56,933 nucleotides of DNA from an uncultured Bacteroidia bacterium (GCA_902780935.1 CACZHP010000017.1:1-56933), one strand, 5' to 3'. Shown: positions 17,438-27,000, counted from the stretch's first letter. The notes: generated from the letters alone by a model not told the origin. Numbers and translations: made by a program.

Positions 17438-18871
17438 ATGAAGAAGTTCCTTTCTCTATCCATCCTGGCTTTGCTGGGAGCGTTTTGGGCTGACGCGAAA
17501 GTGACCCTACCCTCTGTTTTCAGTGACAACATGGTGTTCCAGCGCAACAGCGAGGCCGCCATCTGGGGCTGGACTGACGGCAACGGAAAGGTCTCTGTCA
17601 CAACAACTTGGACTGGAGCAAAGTACACGGTCACTCCTGACAGCAATGGGAAATGGATGCTCAGGATCCCTACTCCGGAGGCGGGTGGACCATACAAAGT
17701 GACAATCACTGACGGCTCTGAGAAGATAATCTTGAGCAATGTCCTTGTCGGGGAAGTCTGGTTCTGCTCGGGACAATCCAATATGGAGATGATAATGTCG
17801 GGATACCCCGGGCAGCCAACCGAAGGCGGGGTAGATGAGATCACTAACGCCGATCCCCAGGTTCCCATCCGTATTTGCACGATCACGCATAATCCTTCCT
17901 TGACTCCTCTGGACCAGACCAAGGGCTCCTGGAAGGAGAACACTCCCGAGGTGGTCTCCACTACCAGCGCCACGGCATATTTCTTCGCCAAGAAGTTGCA
18001 TCAGGCCCTCCGGATACCGATCGGAATCTTGGTTTCCAGCGTGGGTGGCACCGCCATCGAATGTTGGATGGACAAGTCCACCGTCTCCGGCAAGTTCCCC
18101 GGTGAGTTCGACCTTGGGTTCCTCGAAGGGAAGGATATGCCTAAAGAACTCTCAACCACACCTTGTGTATTCTTCAACGGCATGGTCGCACCACTTATCC
18201 CCTTCACTTTCAAAGGGATGATCTGGTACCAGGGAGAGACAAACCGCTTCAGGCCAAGCCAATACACTCGTCTCCAGAAAGAGTATGTGGAGATGATGAG
18301 AAGGCTTTTCGACAATCCGGAAGCGCCGTTCTATTTCGCCCAGCTGGCGCCTTACTACTACAGCGATCCCGACGGCTGGACCTTGGGATATTTCCGTGAG
18401 GCGCAGCAGAAGTCGCTCTACCTGATCCCCCACAGCGGGATGGCGGCCACCGTGGATGTCGGGGAATATGGCACCATACACCCTAAAAAGAAGCGTGAGG
18501 TCGGCTACCGTCTGGCTTATCTCGCCCTCTCCAACGACTACGGAGTCAAGGGGTTGAACCCTGTGTCCCCCACTCTCAAAAGTGTCGAGTTCAGGGAAGG
18601 CAAGGCCTTCATCAAGACGAACACCGACGGAAGGCAGATCGGCCCGATAGATGTCGATCTGACAGGATTTGATATAGCCGGGGCCGACAAGGTGTTCCAC
18701 CCGGCGACCGGTCGGATCATCGACTGGTCAGGTACTGTGATGGTGACGAGTCCGGAAGTGCCTGATCCGGTGGCCGTACGGTACTGCTTCAGGAACTGGG
18801 GAGAGGGAACCGTGTTCAACAACTACGGTATTCCCGTGTCCCCGTTCCGTACCGACGACTGGGATCTATAA
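17438..18871 (+). CDS. Sialate O-acetylesterase (SGNH family)
   Basis: A 477-residue secreted protein (signal peptide residues 1-20, ending ADA). CSGQSNMEM places the catalytic serine at S114, and GMIWYQGETN around residues 258-267 is the second conserved block of SIAE-type (CE20-like) esterases; the catalytic His is expected in the GTIHPKKKREVG segment, which is present. It removes O-acetyl groups from sialic acids or other sugars so that glycosidases can act. It ends 15 bases from the convergent aspS gene; no terminator hairpin is seen there. Confidence 0.88.
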   Translation: MKKFLSLSILALLGAFWADAKVTLPSVFSDNMVFQRNSEAAIWGWTDGNGKVSVTTTWTGAKYTVTPDSNGKWMLRIPTPEAGGPYKVTITDGSEKIILSNVLVGEVWFCSGQSNMEMIMSGYPGQPTEGGVDEITNADPQVPIRICTITHNPSLTPLDQTKGSWKENTPEVVSTTSATAYFFAKKLHQALRIPIGILVSSVGGTAIECWMDKSTVSGKFPGEFDLGFLEGKDMPKELSTTPCVFFNGMVAPLIPFTFKGMIWYQGETNRFRPSQYTRLQKEYVEMMRRLFDNPEAPFYFAQLAPYYYSDPDGWTLGYFREAQQKSLYLIPHSGMAATVDVGEYGTIHPKKKREVGYRLAYLALSNDYGVKGLNPVSPTLKSVEFREGKAFIKTNTDGRQIGPIDVDLTGFDIAGADKVFHPATGRIIDWSGTVMVTSPEVPDPVAVRYCFRNWGEGTVFNNYGIPVSPFRTDDWDL

Positions 18872-18886
18872 CACGCTGATACGCAG

Positions 18887-20662
<1,776 letters not shown>

Positions 20663-20693
20663 ATCTGTTTTCGTTAATATTCAGTCAAGTCTG

Positions 20694-20701
20694 CAAATTT
20701 A
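20694..20701 (-). promoter_or_regulatory. -7 box of the aspS promoter
   Basis: TAAATTTG on the minus strand, 31 bases before the aspS ATG at 20662. Confidence 0.65.
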
Positions 20702-20749
20702 GCGAATTATGTCCAACTTTGATAGAAGAAAATGAGTTATCTTCGCGGT

Positions 20750-21796
20750 ATGGAAGTCAGAGCGAAAAAATCCCTTGGCCAGCATTTCCTGACAGACCAG
20801 GACATCGCGCGCCGCATTGTCGATGCCCTTCAGGGCTCCCCTGTCCTTGAGGTCGGTCCCGGCATGGGTGTATTGACCAAATACCTTATCCCGCATTTGG
20901 CCGGCCAGCCTTCCGGTGAGGATCTTGAAACTTGCGATTTGGCGACAGGTCTGGCAAGTCCAGACCGTAGCCACCCTCGGCTCGTAAGAGGGAGGGGCCC
21001 GCTCGCGGAGCGAGTGGGAGGGGCCGAGCGAAGCGAGGAGTCTGGACTGGCAGAGCCTGTCGGCAGTATCAAGGCGATCGAGCCACCAGAGCTGGCAGCA
21101 TCCGCTTGCCAGCTGAAAGCCGTCGAGATTGACAAGGAGAGTGTGGCGTATTTGAAGAAGCATTTCCCGGAGCTGGGAGATGGGTTGATCGAGGGGGACT
21201 TCCTGAAGATGGATCTCCAAGGGCTGTTTCCCGGACAATTCTCGATCATAGGAAACTTCCCGTACAACATCTCCTCCCAGATATTCTTCAAGATCATCGA
21301 CAACCGGGATCTTGTGCCGGAGGTTGTCTGCATGATCCAGAAAGAGGTGGCGGAACGCATAGCCGAGAAGCCAGGGACGAAGACCTACGGCATCCTGTCG
21401 GTCTTCCTCCAGGCGTGGTATGACATTGAATATCTGTTCACTGTGGGCTCCGGCGCCTTCAATCCCCCGCCTAAGGTCCAGTCCGCGGTGATCCGTCTGA
21501 CGCGCAACTCAAGGACTGAGCTTGGCTGCGACGAGAAGCTGTTCAAGGCTGTCGTCAAGACCGCCTTCGGACAGAGGCGCAAGACCCTGCGAAACTCCCT
21601 GAAGCCGTTGCTTCAGAAAGCCGGACGGCTGTCCGAGCCCGGCCGCGTCCATTCTCGCTCCGCTGCGGCTGAGTGCGGCCTAAGCTCGGCAGCCGCTCCG
21701 GCCAACCCGATTCCCGAAGGGCCGGTCTTCGACCTGCGCCCCGAGCGCCTCAGCGTCGAGGACTTCATCGACCTCACCCTCCGGCTCACACCGTAA
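20750..21796 (+). CDS. rsmA: 16S rRNA dimethyladenosine transferase with two in-frame insertions
   Basis: RsmA (KsgA) dimethylates two adjacent adenosines near the 3' end of 16S rRNA during 30S assembly. Seen: KSLGQHFL at the N-terminus, SAM motif [17 protein letters not shown] (acidic loop), NFPYNIS (motif IV), [12 protein letters not shown] and [12 protein letters not shown] at the end. I start at ATG 20750 because the upstream ATG at 20732 lies in the promoter region (TATCTTCG at 20739-20746). The product is 348 residues against about 255-275 usual: residues ~51-121 (between motif I and VEID) and ~291-318 (before the C-terminal helices) are extra, low-complexity and encoded by palindromic DNA. 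The flanking family sequence joins cleanly across both, so the enzyme is probably functional with surface loops. Confidence 0.93.
   Translation: MEVRAKKSLGQHFLTDQDIARRIVDALQGSPVLEVGPGMGVLTKYLIPHLAGQPSGEDLETCDLATGLASPDRSHPRLVRGRGPLAERVGGAERSEESGLAEPVGSIKAIEPPELAASACQLKAVEIDKESVAYLKKHFPELGDGLIEGDFLKMDLQGLFPGQFSIIGNFPYNISSQIFFKIIDNRDLVPEVVCMIQKEVAERIAEKPGTKTYGILSVFLQAWYDIEYLFTVGSGAFNPPPKVQSAVIRLTRNSRTELGCDEKLFKAVVKTAFGQRRKTLRNSLKPLLQKAGRLSEPGRVHSRSAAAECGLSSAAAPANPIPEGPVFDLRPERLSVEDFIDLTLRLTP
20900..21112. repeat. Palindromic element inserted in frame in rsmA (copy 1)
   Basis: A nested imperfect palindrome centred near 21003. Outer arms 20944-20965 and 21040-21061 are near-complementary (about 22 bases each, with similarity continuing outward); a middle stem pairs 20975-20984 with 21025-21038; the inner hairpin pairs 20998-21005 with 21011-21018. 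The right part contains GAGCGAAGCGAGGA (21026-21039), the core of the repeat found in the lacZ and Fe-S oxidase genes. It adds about 71 codons without shifting frame. Confidence 0.75.
21620..21702. repeat. Palindromic element inserted in frame in rsmA (copy 2)
   Basis: Arms 21620-21638 and 21684-21702 pair almost completely (19 bases, with a one-base offset); an inner stem pairs GGCCGC with GCGGCC. The interior TCGCTCCGC resembles the core of the other copies. It encodes an Ser/Ala-rich segment of about 28 residues absent from the RsmA core. Confidence 0.7.
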
Positions 21797-21818
21797 TCTT
21801 CCCCCCGCTAGAAGCGAG

Positions 21819-21928
21819 GCGTTATTCTCAAGTAGCTCATAATCAATAAAATACAATATGATGCGTGGTAGAATCTACCACGCATCACTTGTTAACTACT
21901 TAATAATTAACCACTTCCGTAAAACACC
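21819..21928. repeat. RAYT-associated hairpin element E1
   Basis: About 110 bases upstream of the transposase: left end GCGTTATTCTC, AT-rich arm, central perfect hairpin (GATGCGTGGTA 21860-21870, loop 5, TACCACGCATC 21876-21886), AT-rich right arm ending ACTTCCGTAAAACACC. Arms and tips correspond to those of E2 and E3. With the promoter just after it, it fills the 21796-21992 gap. Confidence 0.75.
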
Positions 21929-21961
21929 CCCTTCGGCATTGATTAATTCGGACCGAATCCA

Positions 21962-21969
21962 TATCTTTG
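21962..21969 (+). promoter_or_regulatory. -7 box of the transposase promoter
   Basis: TATCTTTG, 22 bases before the ATG at 21992. Confidence 0.6.
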
Positions 21970-21991
21970 TCTTATAAACTAAACTCATGAA

Positions 21992-22939
21992 ATGCTTCTT
22001 ATGGCCAGAAAGACAAAATACGATTGCAGGGGAATAGCCCACATTTACCAGCGCGGCCTCAACATGTCTGTTATTTTCTATTCAGTCAAAGACATTCTTG
22101 TTTTCTATACCATTCTCTACGTATTGAAGAAGAAGTACAAGATCACCGTCCTGGGCATAGTTTTCATGTATAACCATTATCATTTGCTAATCAAAGCCAG
22201 GTCGCAGGAAGTAGTCTCCTGTTTCATGCGTGATCTTGAGACTGTTTTCTCAAAAGAATTCAACAAAGAGGCCGGGATCAAAGGGCATGTATTTGAACCG
22301 AGATATGGCTTGTCAAACAAAAATTGGGATAAGAAACAAAGGGAAGCTGCCGCTTATCTTTATAATAATCCGGTTGAGAAACAATTGTCAACCAGGGCAG
22401 TGGAGTTTAGATGGAACTTTCTGGCCTATGCGGTTTCAGACCACCCCTTTTCAGAAAAACTGGTTGTCAGAAAAGCTTCAACGCATCTTAAAAAATGCCT
22501 TCAGGAAGTCAGGTTCATGTTCAATCACGGGGCCTTTCTCAATTACACGGTATTGAAGAATTGCTTTAAAAGACTCTCATGGAATGAGATCAACCAACTC
22601 GTTGACTTCATCATAACAACCTATAACGTAGTCGATTACAAAGAAACAATAAATCTTTATGGTTCTTATGAGAAAATGTTGATAGCATTTGACTCGAACA
22701 CAGGAAGCGATCACGACATGAAGGAAGAATATTCCGACAATTCTTATAAAGGATATATCAGTTCGATAAAAGCCCTTTCAAATGTTTACAGATTCGCCGA
22801 TCCTAAAGATGTCCTCAAATTGAGTGCTGAGGGAAGACGGTTCCTGGCAAGAAAATTAGCCCATCAATTGAATGTCTCAAGATTCATCACCGAGACACTG
22901 CTACGTATCTATCAGCCCAAAAAGAAGCGTTTTTCGTAA
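21992..22939 (+). mobile_element. REP-associated tyrosine transposase (RAYT, Y1/HUH family)
   Basis: A 315-residue protein whose first ~160 residues are a Y1_Tnp (IS200-like) domain: the HUH metal motif is HYH at residues 62-64 in YNHYHLLI, and the catalytic tyrosine is expected at Y122 or Y124 in AYLYNNPVEK. The N-terminal HIYQRG strand is typical. The remaining ~150 residues are a basic helical extension. RAYTs nick and rejoin single-stranded hairpin (REP) DNA. Here the gene is flanked by hairpin elements E1 and E2, and its last codons overlap the left tip of E2. The DNA is much AT-richer than its neighbours. Unlike IS200 no second gene (TnpB) is present. It may be domesticated or mobile. 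Confidence 0.88.
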
Positions 22940-23035
22940 CTAATTAATACAGAAAAGGATACTTCGTTGTGCATGGCAGTATTTTCCATGCACTATTTGT
23001 TAATTATTTAATAATTAGTCACTTCAGAAAAACGC
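22927..23035. repeat. RAYT-associated hairpin element E2
   Basis: 109 bases: left tip GCGTTTTTC (within the last transposase codons), AT-rich arm, hairpin GTGCATGG (22969-22976) / CCATGCAC (22986-22993) with a 9-base loop, and a right arm ending TCACTTCAGAAAAACGC. The two tips are inverted copies. It sits between the convergent transposase and DUF819 genes and could also stop transcription from both sides. Confidence 0.8.
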
Positions 23036-23039
23036 ACCT

Positions 23040-24176
23040 TTATAACGTCTCAAGGAGGCGGGCGATGAGGAAGCCGAGATAGTTACCGACGGCATAGCCA
23101 ACAACGCCGACTGAGAGACCTCCAGCGAGGACGGACTTGTTCTTCATCGCAGCGGCCATCATAGGAACGAAAGGAGGTGAGCAGATGTAGGCCACGGAAC
23201 TGACGGTCATTGTGTCGGCATCGACCTTCAACGGTTTTGCTGCCAGGACTTCCAGAAGCAGGGAGAAGAATATCACGAACGTCAAGTAGCCCAGCATATT
23301 CAAGCTGCCGCTTATGCTGAGTGAACGCAGATCCGCCATCGAGGCGACAACGACAGAGAAGACATAGATGCAGTACATCCCGATGTCGTAGCCATGCTTA
23401 CGTTTTTTGAGCGGTTTCCAAAACGAGGCCGCTATGCCGAGAGTGGTCAGGCTAAGGATCAGCACGGTCATGAACGCTCCTTCACCAGCGAGAAGGCCCA
23501 ACCCGGCGGAAATACCTATGATCAAGGCATCTACGGCCAGGAGAACGCCAGCGTCCCGGAGTCCCTGTTTGGTAAACAACCCCTTGAATGGCTGTTCCTT
23601 TTCCTGCCCATTAACCTCTTGATCATCCGCTCGGGCCTCAACTGGAAGCCAGCGGCGGAACAAGCGGATCCCGAAAGAGAGCAGAAAAGTCAGGTACAGG
23701 AAACTCACCGCCATATCAAATGAGTTCAATAGAATGAAAGTCTCCTCCGGCACGTCCAGCATTACCTTCAGCGAAGCGAGGTTGATTGTTCCTCCTGTAT
23801 AAACACCGGTCAGCATCCCGCCGATCTTCGCTCCGTCTTCCATATTCCTCCCAAAAAGGAAATAGCCGGCAAAAACCGAAAGCGTGACGGCAGCCAAGCC
23901 CAGCAGGAGAGCGATCAGCTGGCTATTTGTCTTGCTACGCTGGAAGGTGCATGAGAATAGCATCAGCGGGATAGCCAGCGGAACCGTAGCGCTTGACAGA
24001 ACATTCTGAATACCAGCCATTCCAGAAGGGTGAAACAGGTTCCCGAATATGATTCCCACGATATAGAGGATCAGCACCGGGCCGATCTTGTCCAGCAGGG
24101 GAAAACGCTTGCACAGCCACAGCACACAGGCCGGGCAGAGCAGGAAAAAGACGATGGTCAAGATGTTTCCGATCAT
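23040..24176 (-). CDS. DUF819 family membrane protein
   Basis: A 378-residue polytopic protein with about ten to twelve hydrophobic segments; MIGNILTIVFFLLCPACVLW at the start, GGMLTGVYTGGTINL (a conserved Gly/Thr-rich block) and CSPPFVPMMAAAMKNKSVLAGG near the end match the DUF819 (YjcL-like) family of putative transporters or permeases. I start at ATG 24176 rather than the TTG at 24194, which is upstream of the -7 box (24183-24190). The gene is bracketed by elements E2 (5 bases past the stop) and E3 (18 bases before the -7 box). Function not established. Confidence 0.8.
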   Translation of the reverse strand: MIGNILTIVFFLLCPACVLWLCKRFPLLDKIGPVLILYIVGIIFGNLFHPSGMAGIQNVLSSATVPLAIPLMLFSCTFQRSKTNSQLIALLLGLAAVTLSVFAGYFLFGRNMEDGAKIGGMLTGVYTGGTINLASLKVMLDVPEETFILLNSFDMAVSFLYLTFLLSFGIRLFRRWLPVEARADDQEVNGQEKEQPFKGLFTKQGLRDAGVLLAVDALIIGISAGLGLLAGEGAFMTVLILSLTTLGIAASFWKPLKKRKHGYDIGMYCIYVFSVVVASMADLRSLSISGSLNMLGYLTFVIFFSLLLEVLAAKPLKVDADTMTVSSVAYICSPPFVPMMAAAMKNKSVLAGGLSVGVVGYAVGNYLGFLIARLLETL

Positions 24177-24182
24177 AGTTGA

Positions 24183-24190
24183 CAAATATA
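24183..24190 (-). promoter_or_regulatory. -7 box of the DUF819 gene, 6 bases from the ATG
   Basis: TATATTTG on the minus strand, so close to ATG 24176 that the transcript would have almost no leader. E3 begins 18 bases upstream, where the -33 element would be. Confidence 0.6.
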
Positions 24191-24207
24191 TCAATTATTC
24201 CTTATTA

Positions 24208-24315
24208 GCGTTTTTAGGAACTGACTAATTATTAGATAATTAACAAATAGTGCGTGGAAAGATCTGCCACGCACTCGAACGTATTTTATTAAATATTAAA
24301 CAGTTAAGAAAAACG
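24208..24315. repeat. RAYT-associated hairpin element E3
   Basis: 108 bases: tip GCGTTTTTAGG, arm nearly identical to the reverse complement of the E2 right arm (about 42 bases with few differences), hairpin GTGCGTGG (24250-24257) / CCACGCAC (24267-24274), and a second arm ending AAGAAAAACGC. E2 and E3 thus bracket DUF819. Confidence 0.8.
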
Positions 24316-24339
24316 CCGCCGCTGAAGCTGCCAGGCTCG

Positions 24340-24380
24340 CTACCTGAAGATATTCAAGAGCTACCTGAAGATATTCAGGA
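24340..24380. repeat. Tandem duplication at the 3' end of the AGE epimerase gene
   Basis: Two copies of CTACCTGAAGATATTCARGA at 24340-24359 and 24361-24380 (period 21, one difference). The second copy contains the stop codon and last codons of the epimerase; the first is outside the gene. Confidence 0.75.
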
Positions 24381-25461
24381 CCTGGACGCAGGCGCGGGCG
24401 TCGTGCATGGGGAACATGCGGAAAGCGATCGTGTCGACAGAGTCGCCAAGATGCTCCTTGATGTAGTCCCATATACGCATGGCATAGTCAGCTCCCTCGG
24501 TGACACTCTGGTACTTCCAGGCGCACAGGTTGGCGATGAGCGCCTCTGCCTGCACCCAAGGAACCATCTGACTGTCAACCTCTCCGTCAGCGTCTTTCCC
24601 ATAGACGACAAAACCGTCCCCGCTCATCCCATCCATACCGGACTGATAAAGCTGGAAGCAGGTTTCCTTGACATGGCTGATCACGTCAATGTCCTGGATG
24701 GCATAAGCGGCGTCAAGGATCGACCAGGAGGCCTCTAGATCCAACCCGTACAGGCAGCCTGAGGGAACCGGGTTCCAGTCTTTAGTCAGCCTGGGCTCAA
24801 GGTGTCCTGAGGCTGGATTGTAGAACTCACTGACCATCACGTCGATAAGGTCGGCTATCACTCCCCGCAGGGAAGGATCCCTCCACACCCTGTAGAGGTT
24901 CGAGTAGCTCTCGAGAAGGTACAGGTGGGAGACCGCCAGACGGGACTCGTCCTTGACGGTGAAATCCCTGGTTAGGGCCTCTTTGTAACCTCCCAGCTCC
25001 AGGTCGTGAAATTCCTTCTCCACAATCTTGTAGAGATTGACGGCCTGTTTGAGGGACTCCTCATCCTTGGTGGCTCCGTAGAACTCGCTCAAAGCGTAGA
25101 TGGCGAGAGCCTGGTTGCTCAGAATAGCGTCGGTGTCTTTCTTCTCGCCCCAAGAATCGACATAGACAAAGGCCCCGCCGTACTTGTGGTCGATGAAGTG
25201 CTGGATGAAATAATCTTTGCCGTTCATGGCCGGCATCAGATATTCCTTCTTGCGGAACAGCCTGTAGGCGTTGGAGAAAGCCCAGATAATGCGCGCATTG
25301 AGCTGTTCCTCCCGGTCGGCGTCCTTGTCGGCGGCAAGCCCCTCGGCGATCTTCCCGTAGAAGCCGCCGCGGGGATCTTGCATGCCGGACCAGAACTTAA
25401 GGATATCCCACTCAAGGACTTCCCTGACTTCTTTCAAAAGAATGTCTGTTCTTCCTGTCAT
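24361..25461 (-). CDS. AGE-family epimerase, cellobiose 2-epimerase-like
   Basis: A 366-residue (alpha/alpha)6-barrel protein without signal peptide. Conserved blocks of the N-acylglucosamine 2-epimerase/cellobiose 2-epimerase family: NARIIWAFSNAYR, GGAFVYVDSWG, NQALAIYALSEFY, SHLYLLESYSNLYRVW, YGLDLEASWSILDAAY and VPWVQAEALI. These match cellobiose 2-epimerases, which turn beta-1,4-linked disaccharides into their mannose-ended epimers in the cytoplasm. It follows the DUF1080 gene by 18 bases in the same operon. The C-terminal FPMHDARACVQV block is somewhat diverged from the usual YHnsR motif, so activity on cellobiose is not certain. Confidence 0.82.
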   Translation of the reverse strand: MTGRTDILLKEVREVLEWDILKFWSGMQDPRGGFYGKIAEGLAADKDADREEQLNARIIWAFSNAYRLFRKKEYLMPAMNGKDYFIQHFIDHKYGGAFVYVDSWGEKKDTDAILSNQALAIYALSEFYGATKDEESLKQAVNLYKIVEKEFHDLELGGYKEALTRDFTVKDESRLAVSHLYLLESYSNLYRVWRDPSLRGVIADLIDVMVSEFYNPASGHLEPRLTKDWNPVPSGCLYGLDLEASWSILDAAYAIQDIDVISHVKETCFQLYQSGMDGMSGDGFVVYGKDADGEVDSQMVPWVQAEALIANLCAWKYQSVTEGADYAMRIWDYIKEHLGDSVDTIAFRMFPMHDARACVQVLNIFR

Positions 25462-25479
25462 GACGACTGTATTTTAGTT

Positions 25480-26769
25480 TTACAGCGTCTTGATGTGGAG
25501 GTTGCGCCAACGGACCTTAATGCCGCCGCCGTCATGGATCTGGAGGCAGATCCTTCCCCGTCCCTTGCCGATCTTCTCATCGGTGATGTCGGTCATGGGC
25601 TCGCCGTTGAGCCAGGACTGGAGATGGTCGCCCTCGAGACGGATGCGCATGGTGTTCCACTCACCGTATTTGAGGATATTCTCCTTCTCGTCAGGAATCT
25701 GATAGAGCCAGCCGCGGCCGTAAGACTCATAAACTCCGCCTGTGTCGTGGTTCGGAGGAGCCACCTCAACCTGCCAACCGCTGACCTTGACGCCCTCGGG
25801 GACGATGGAACGGATGAAGACGCCCGAATTGCCGTCAGCGAACTGCTGGAACTCAAGGGTAAGGTCGAAATTGTAGTAATATTCCTCAGTTCCGAAATAT
25901 CCATAGGCCTTGTCGGGACCGCTCTCGCAAACAAGGTAGCCCTCGTCATCGACATACCAGAGCTCAGTGCCGTAGTTGATCCATCCGGTCAGGTCCTTAC
26001 CGTTGAAAAGGTCTTTCTCAACAGGCTTGGGATCAGGAAGTTCCTTGATCTTGACATTCCTGAACCATGCGGGATAACCATGGTCCTGGAGGCAGATGTG
26101 ACCAGTCGGGGACATGCCGTACTCAGTGGCCTCAGCCCACTTGCCTGCGGCCTTGCGGGCGAACCAGTCCTCACTCCAAGCGTCGAACTCGACGGTGACC
26201 TTGCCGTTGAGCAAATAGGTCACGTGGCCGTTGTCGAAGATGATCTCACTCTGGTTCCACTCTCCTGCGGGCTTGAGGATACGGGTGTCGAAATCAGGGA
26301 CATACATGGCGTAGTCCACACCGCACCTCTGCCAAGGCTCGAGAACGTAACCATCATTCATCTCGGTGAAGTTCTCGTCGTCAATCAGCTGATACTCAGG
26401 ACCTGTGACATAGGGAACCTTGAGGACGGGATTCTCGACGACATGGTACATCATGCCGCTGTTGCCGCCCTTGCTGATCTTCCACTCCCATTTGAGGTCG
26501 AAGTTGGTGTATTCCTTGTCGGTGACGATATATCCGTTCTCGTCGCTTCCCTGCCCCTCAGCCTGGATGGCGCCGTCGACGACGGTCCATGGACCGGTCA
26601 ATTCCTTGCCGTTATAGTCTCTCCAACCGTTAAGGGTCTCACCATCGAAAAGGAGCTGCCATCCTTCGGCTTTCTCCTTGGAAGTCAACGTGTTCTGCTT
26701 GGGGGAGCAACTTGCCACAGCGAACGCGGCAAGAAGCGCCGCCCCAGTCCAATAGATAAACTTTCTCAT
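25480..26769 (-). CDS. Lipoprotein with two DUF1080 (3-keto-glycoside hydrolase-type) domains
   Basis: A 429-residue lipoprotein (lipobox AVASC). Two DUF1080/3-keto-disaccharide hydrolase domains in tandem: the first begins WQLLFDGETLNGWRDYNG and contains KGGNSGMMYHV; the second begins DLFNGKDLTGWINYG and contains GNSGVFIRSI. Both have the characteristic concanavalin-like beta-sandwich pattern ending in ICLQ-D-G blocks. In gut Bacteroides, members cleave glycosides that have first been oxidised at C3. The gene is in an operon with an AGE epimerase and a small membrane protein. I start at ATG 26769; the TTG at 26796 is less likely. Located in periplasm or at the outer membrane. Confidence 0.85.
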   Translation of the reverse strand: MRKFIYWTGAALLAAFAVASCSPKQNTLTSKEKAEGWQLLFDGETLNGWRDYNGKELTGPWTVVDGAIQAEGQGSDENGYIVTDKEYTNFDLKWEWKISKGGNSGMMYHVVENPVLKVPYVTGPEYQLIDDENFTEMNDGYVLEPWQRCGVDYAMYVPDFDTRILKPAGEWNQSEIIFDNGHVTYLLNGKVTVEFDAWSEDWFARKAAGKWAEATEYGMSPTGHICLQDHGYPAWFRNVKIKELPDPKPVEKDLFNGKDLTGWINYGTELWYVDDEGYLVCESGPDKAYGYFGTEEYYYNFDLTLEFQQFADGNSGVFIRSIVPEGVKVSGWQVEVAPPNHDTGGVYESYGRGWLYQIPDEKENILKYGEWNTMRIRLEGDHLQSWLNGEPMTDITDEKIGKGRGRICLQIHDGGGIKVRWRNLHIKTL

Positions 26770-26799
26770 ATTCTTTGTGTTATTAGAATGAAACAATTG

Positions 26800-26994
26800 T
26801 CAAATGGCGAGAAGCCCCATGATCATGAAAAACAGTATGACCAAAAGAATCACTGACACCGTGACGCAGCCGCAACCGCACCCGATGCCTTTCTTGGCTC
26901 CTTCAGTGAAACCGCGCTCCCCTTCTCCGCTCCTGGAGAAAAGCAGTCCGATGATACCACCGGCCAGGGCGCAAATCAAGATGAATTTTAACAT
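26800..26994 (-). CDS. Small two-helix membrane protein with GCGCGC motif
   Basis: A 64-residue protein starting MLKFILICALAGGIIGLLF (first membrane helix), then a charged loop SRSGEGERGFTEGAKKG, a GIGCGCGCVTV motif and a second membrane helix. The -7 box at 27001-27008 lies just upstream, the stop is 30 bases before the DUF1080 ATG, and no other promoter is seen between them, so it leads that operon. The three cysteines at the membrane edge could bind metal or be lipidated. Not a recognised family. Codon use looks genuine. Confidence 0.6.
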   Translation of the reverse strand: MLKFILICALAGGIIGLLFSRSGEGERGFTEGAKKGIGCGCGCVTVSVILLVILFFMIMGLLAI

Positions 26995-27000
26995 AGTGAA

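Noticed and set aside
23765-23780. AGCGAAGCGAGG near 23772 as another copy of the repeat family
   Set aside because: Similarity ends at about 11 bases and it encodes an ordinary membrane segment of DUF819; likely chance.
21819-24315. A CRISPR array or integron-like cassette set
   Set aside because: Only three copies, unevenly spaced, with internal hairpins and no spacers or integrase; the RAYT gene explains them better.
25006-26856. A 616-codon open frame on the plus strand
   Set aside because: It is antisense to the DUF1080 and AGE genes and is rich in Val/Leu/Asp from reversed codons, without recognisable motifs.
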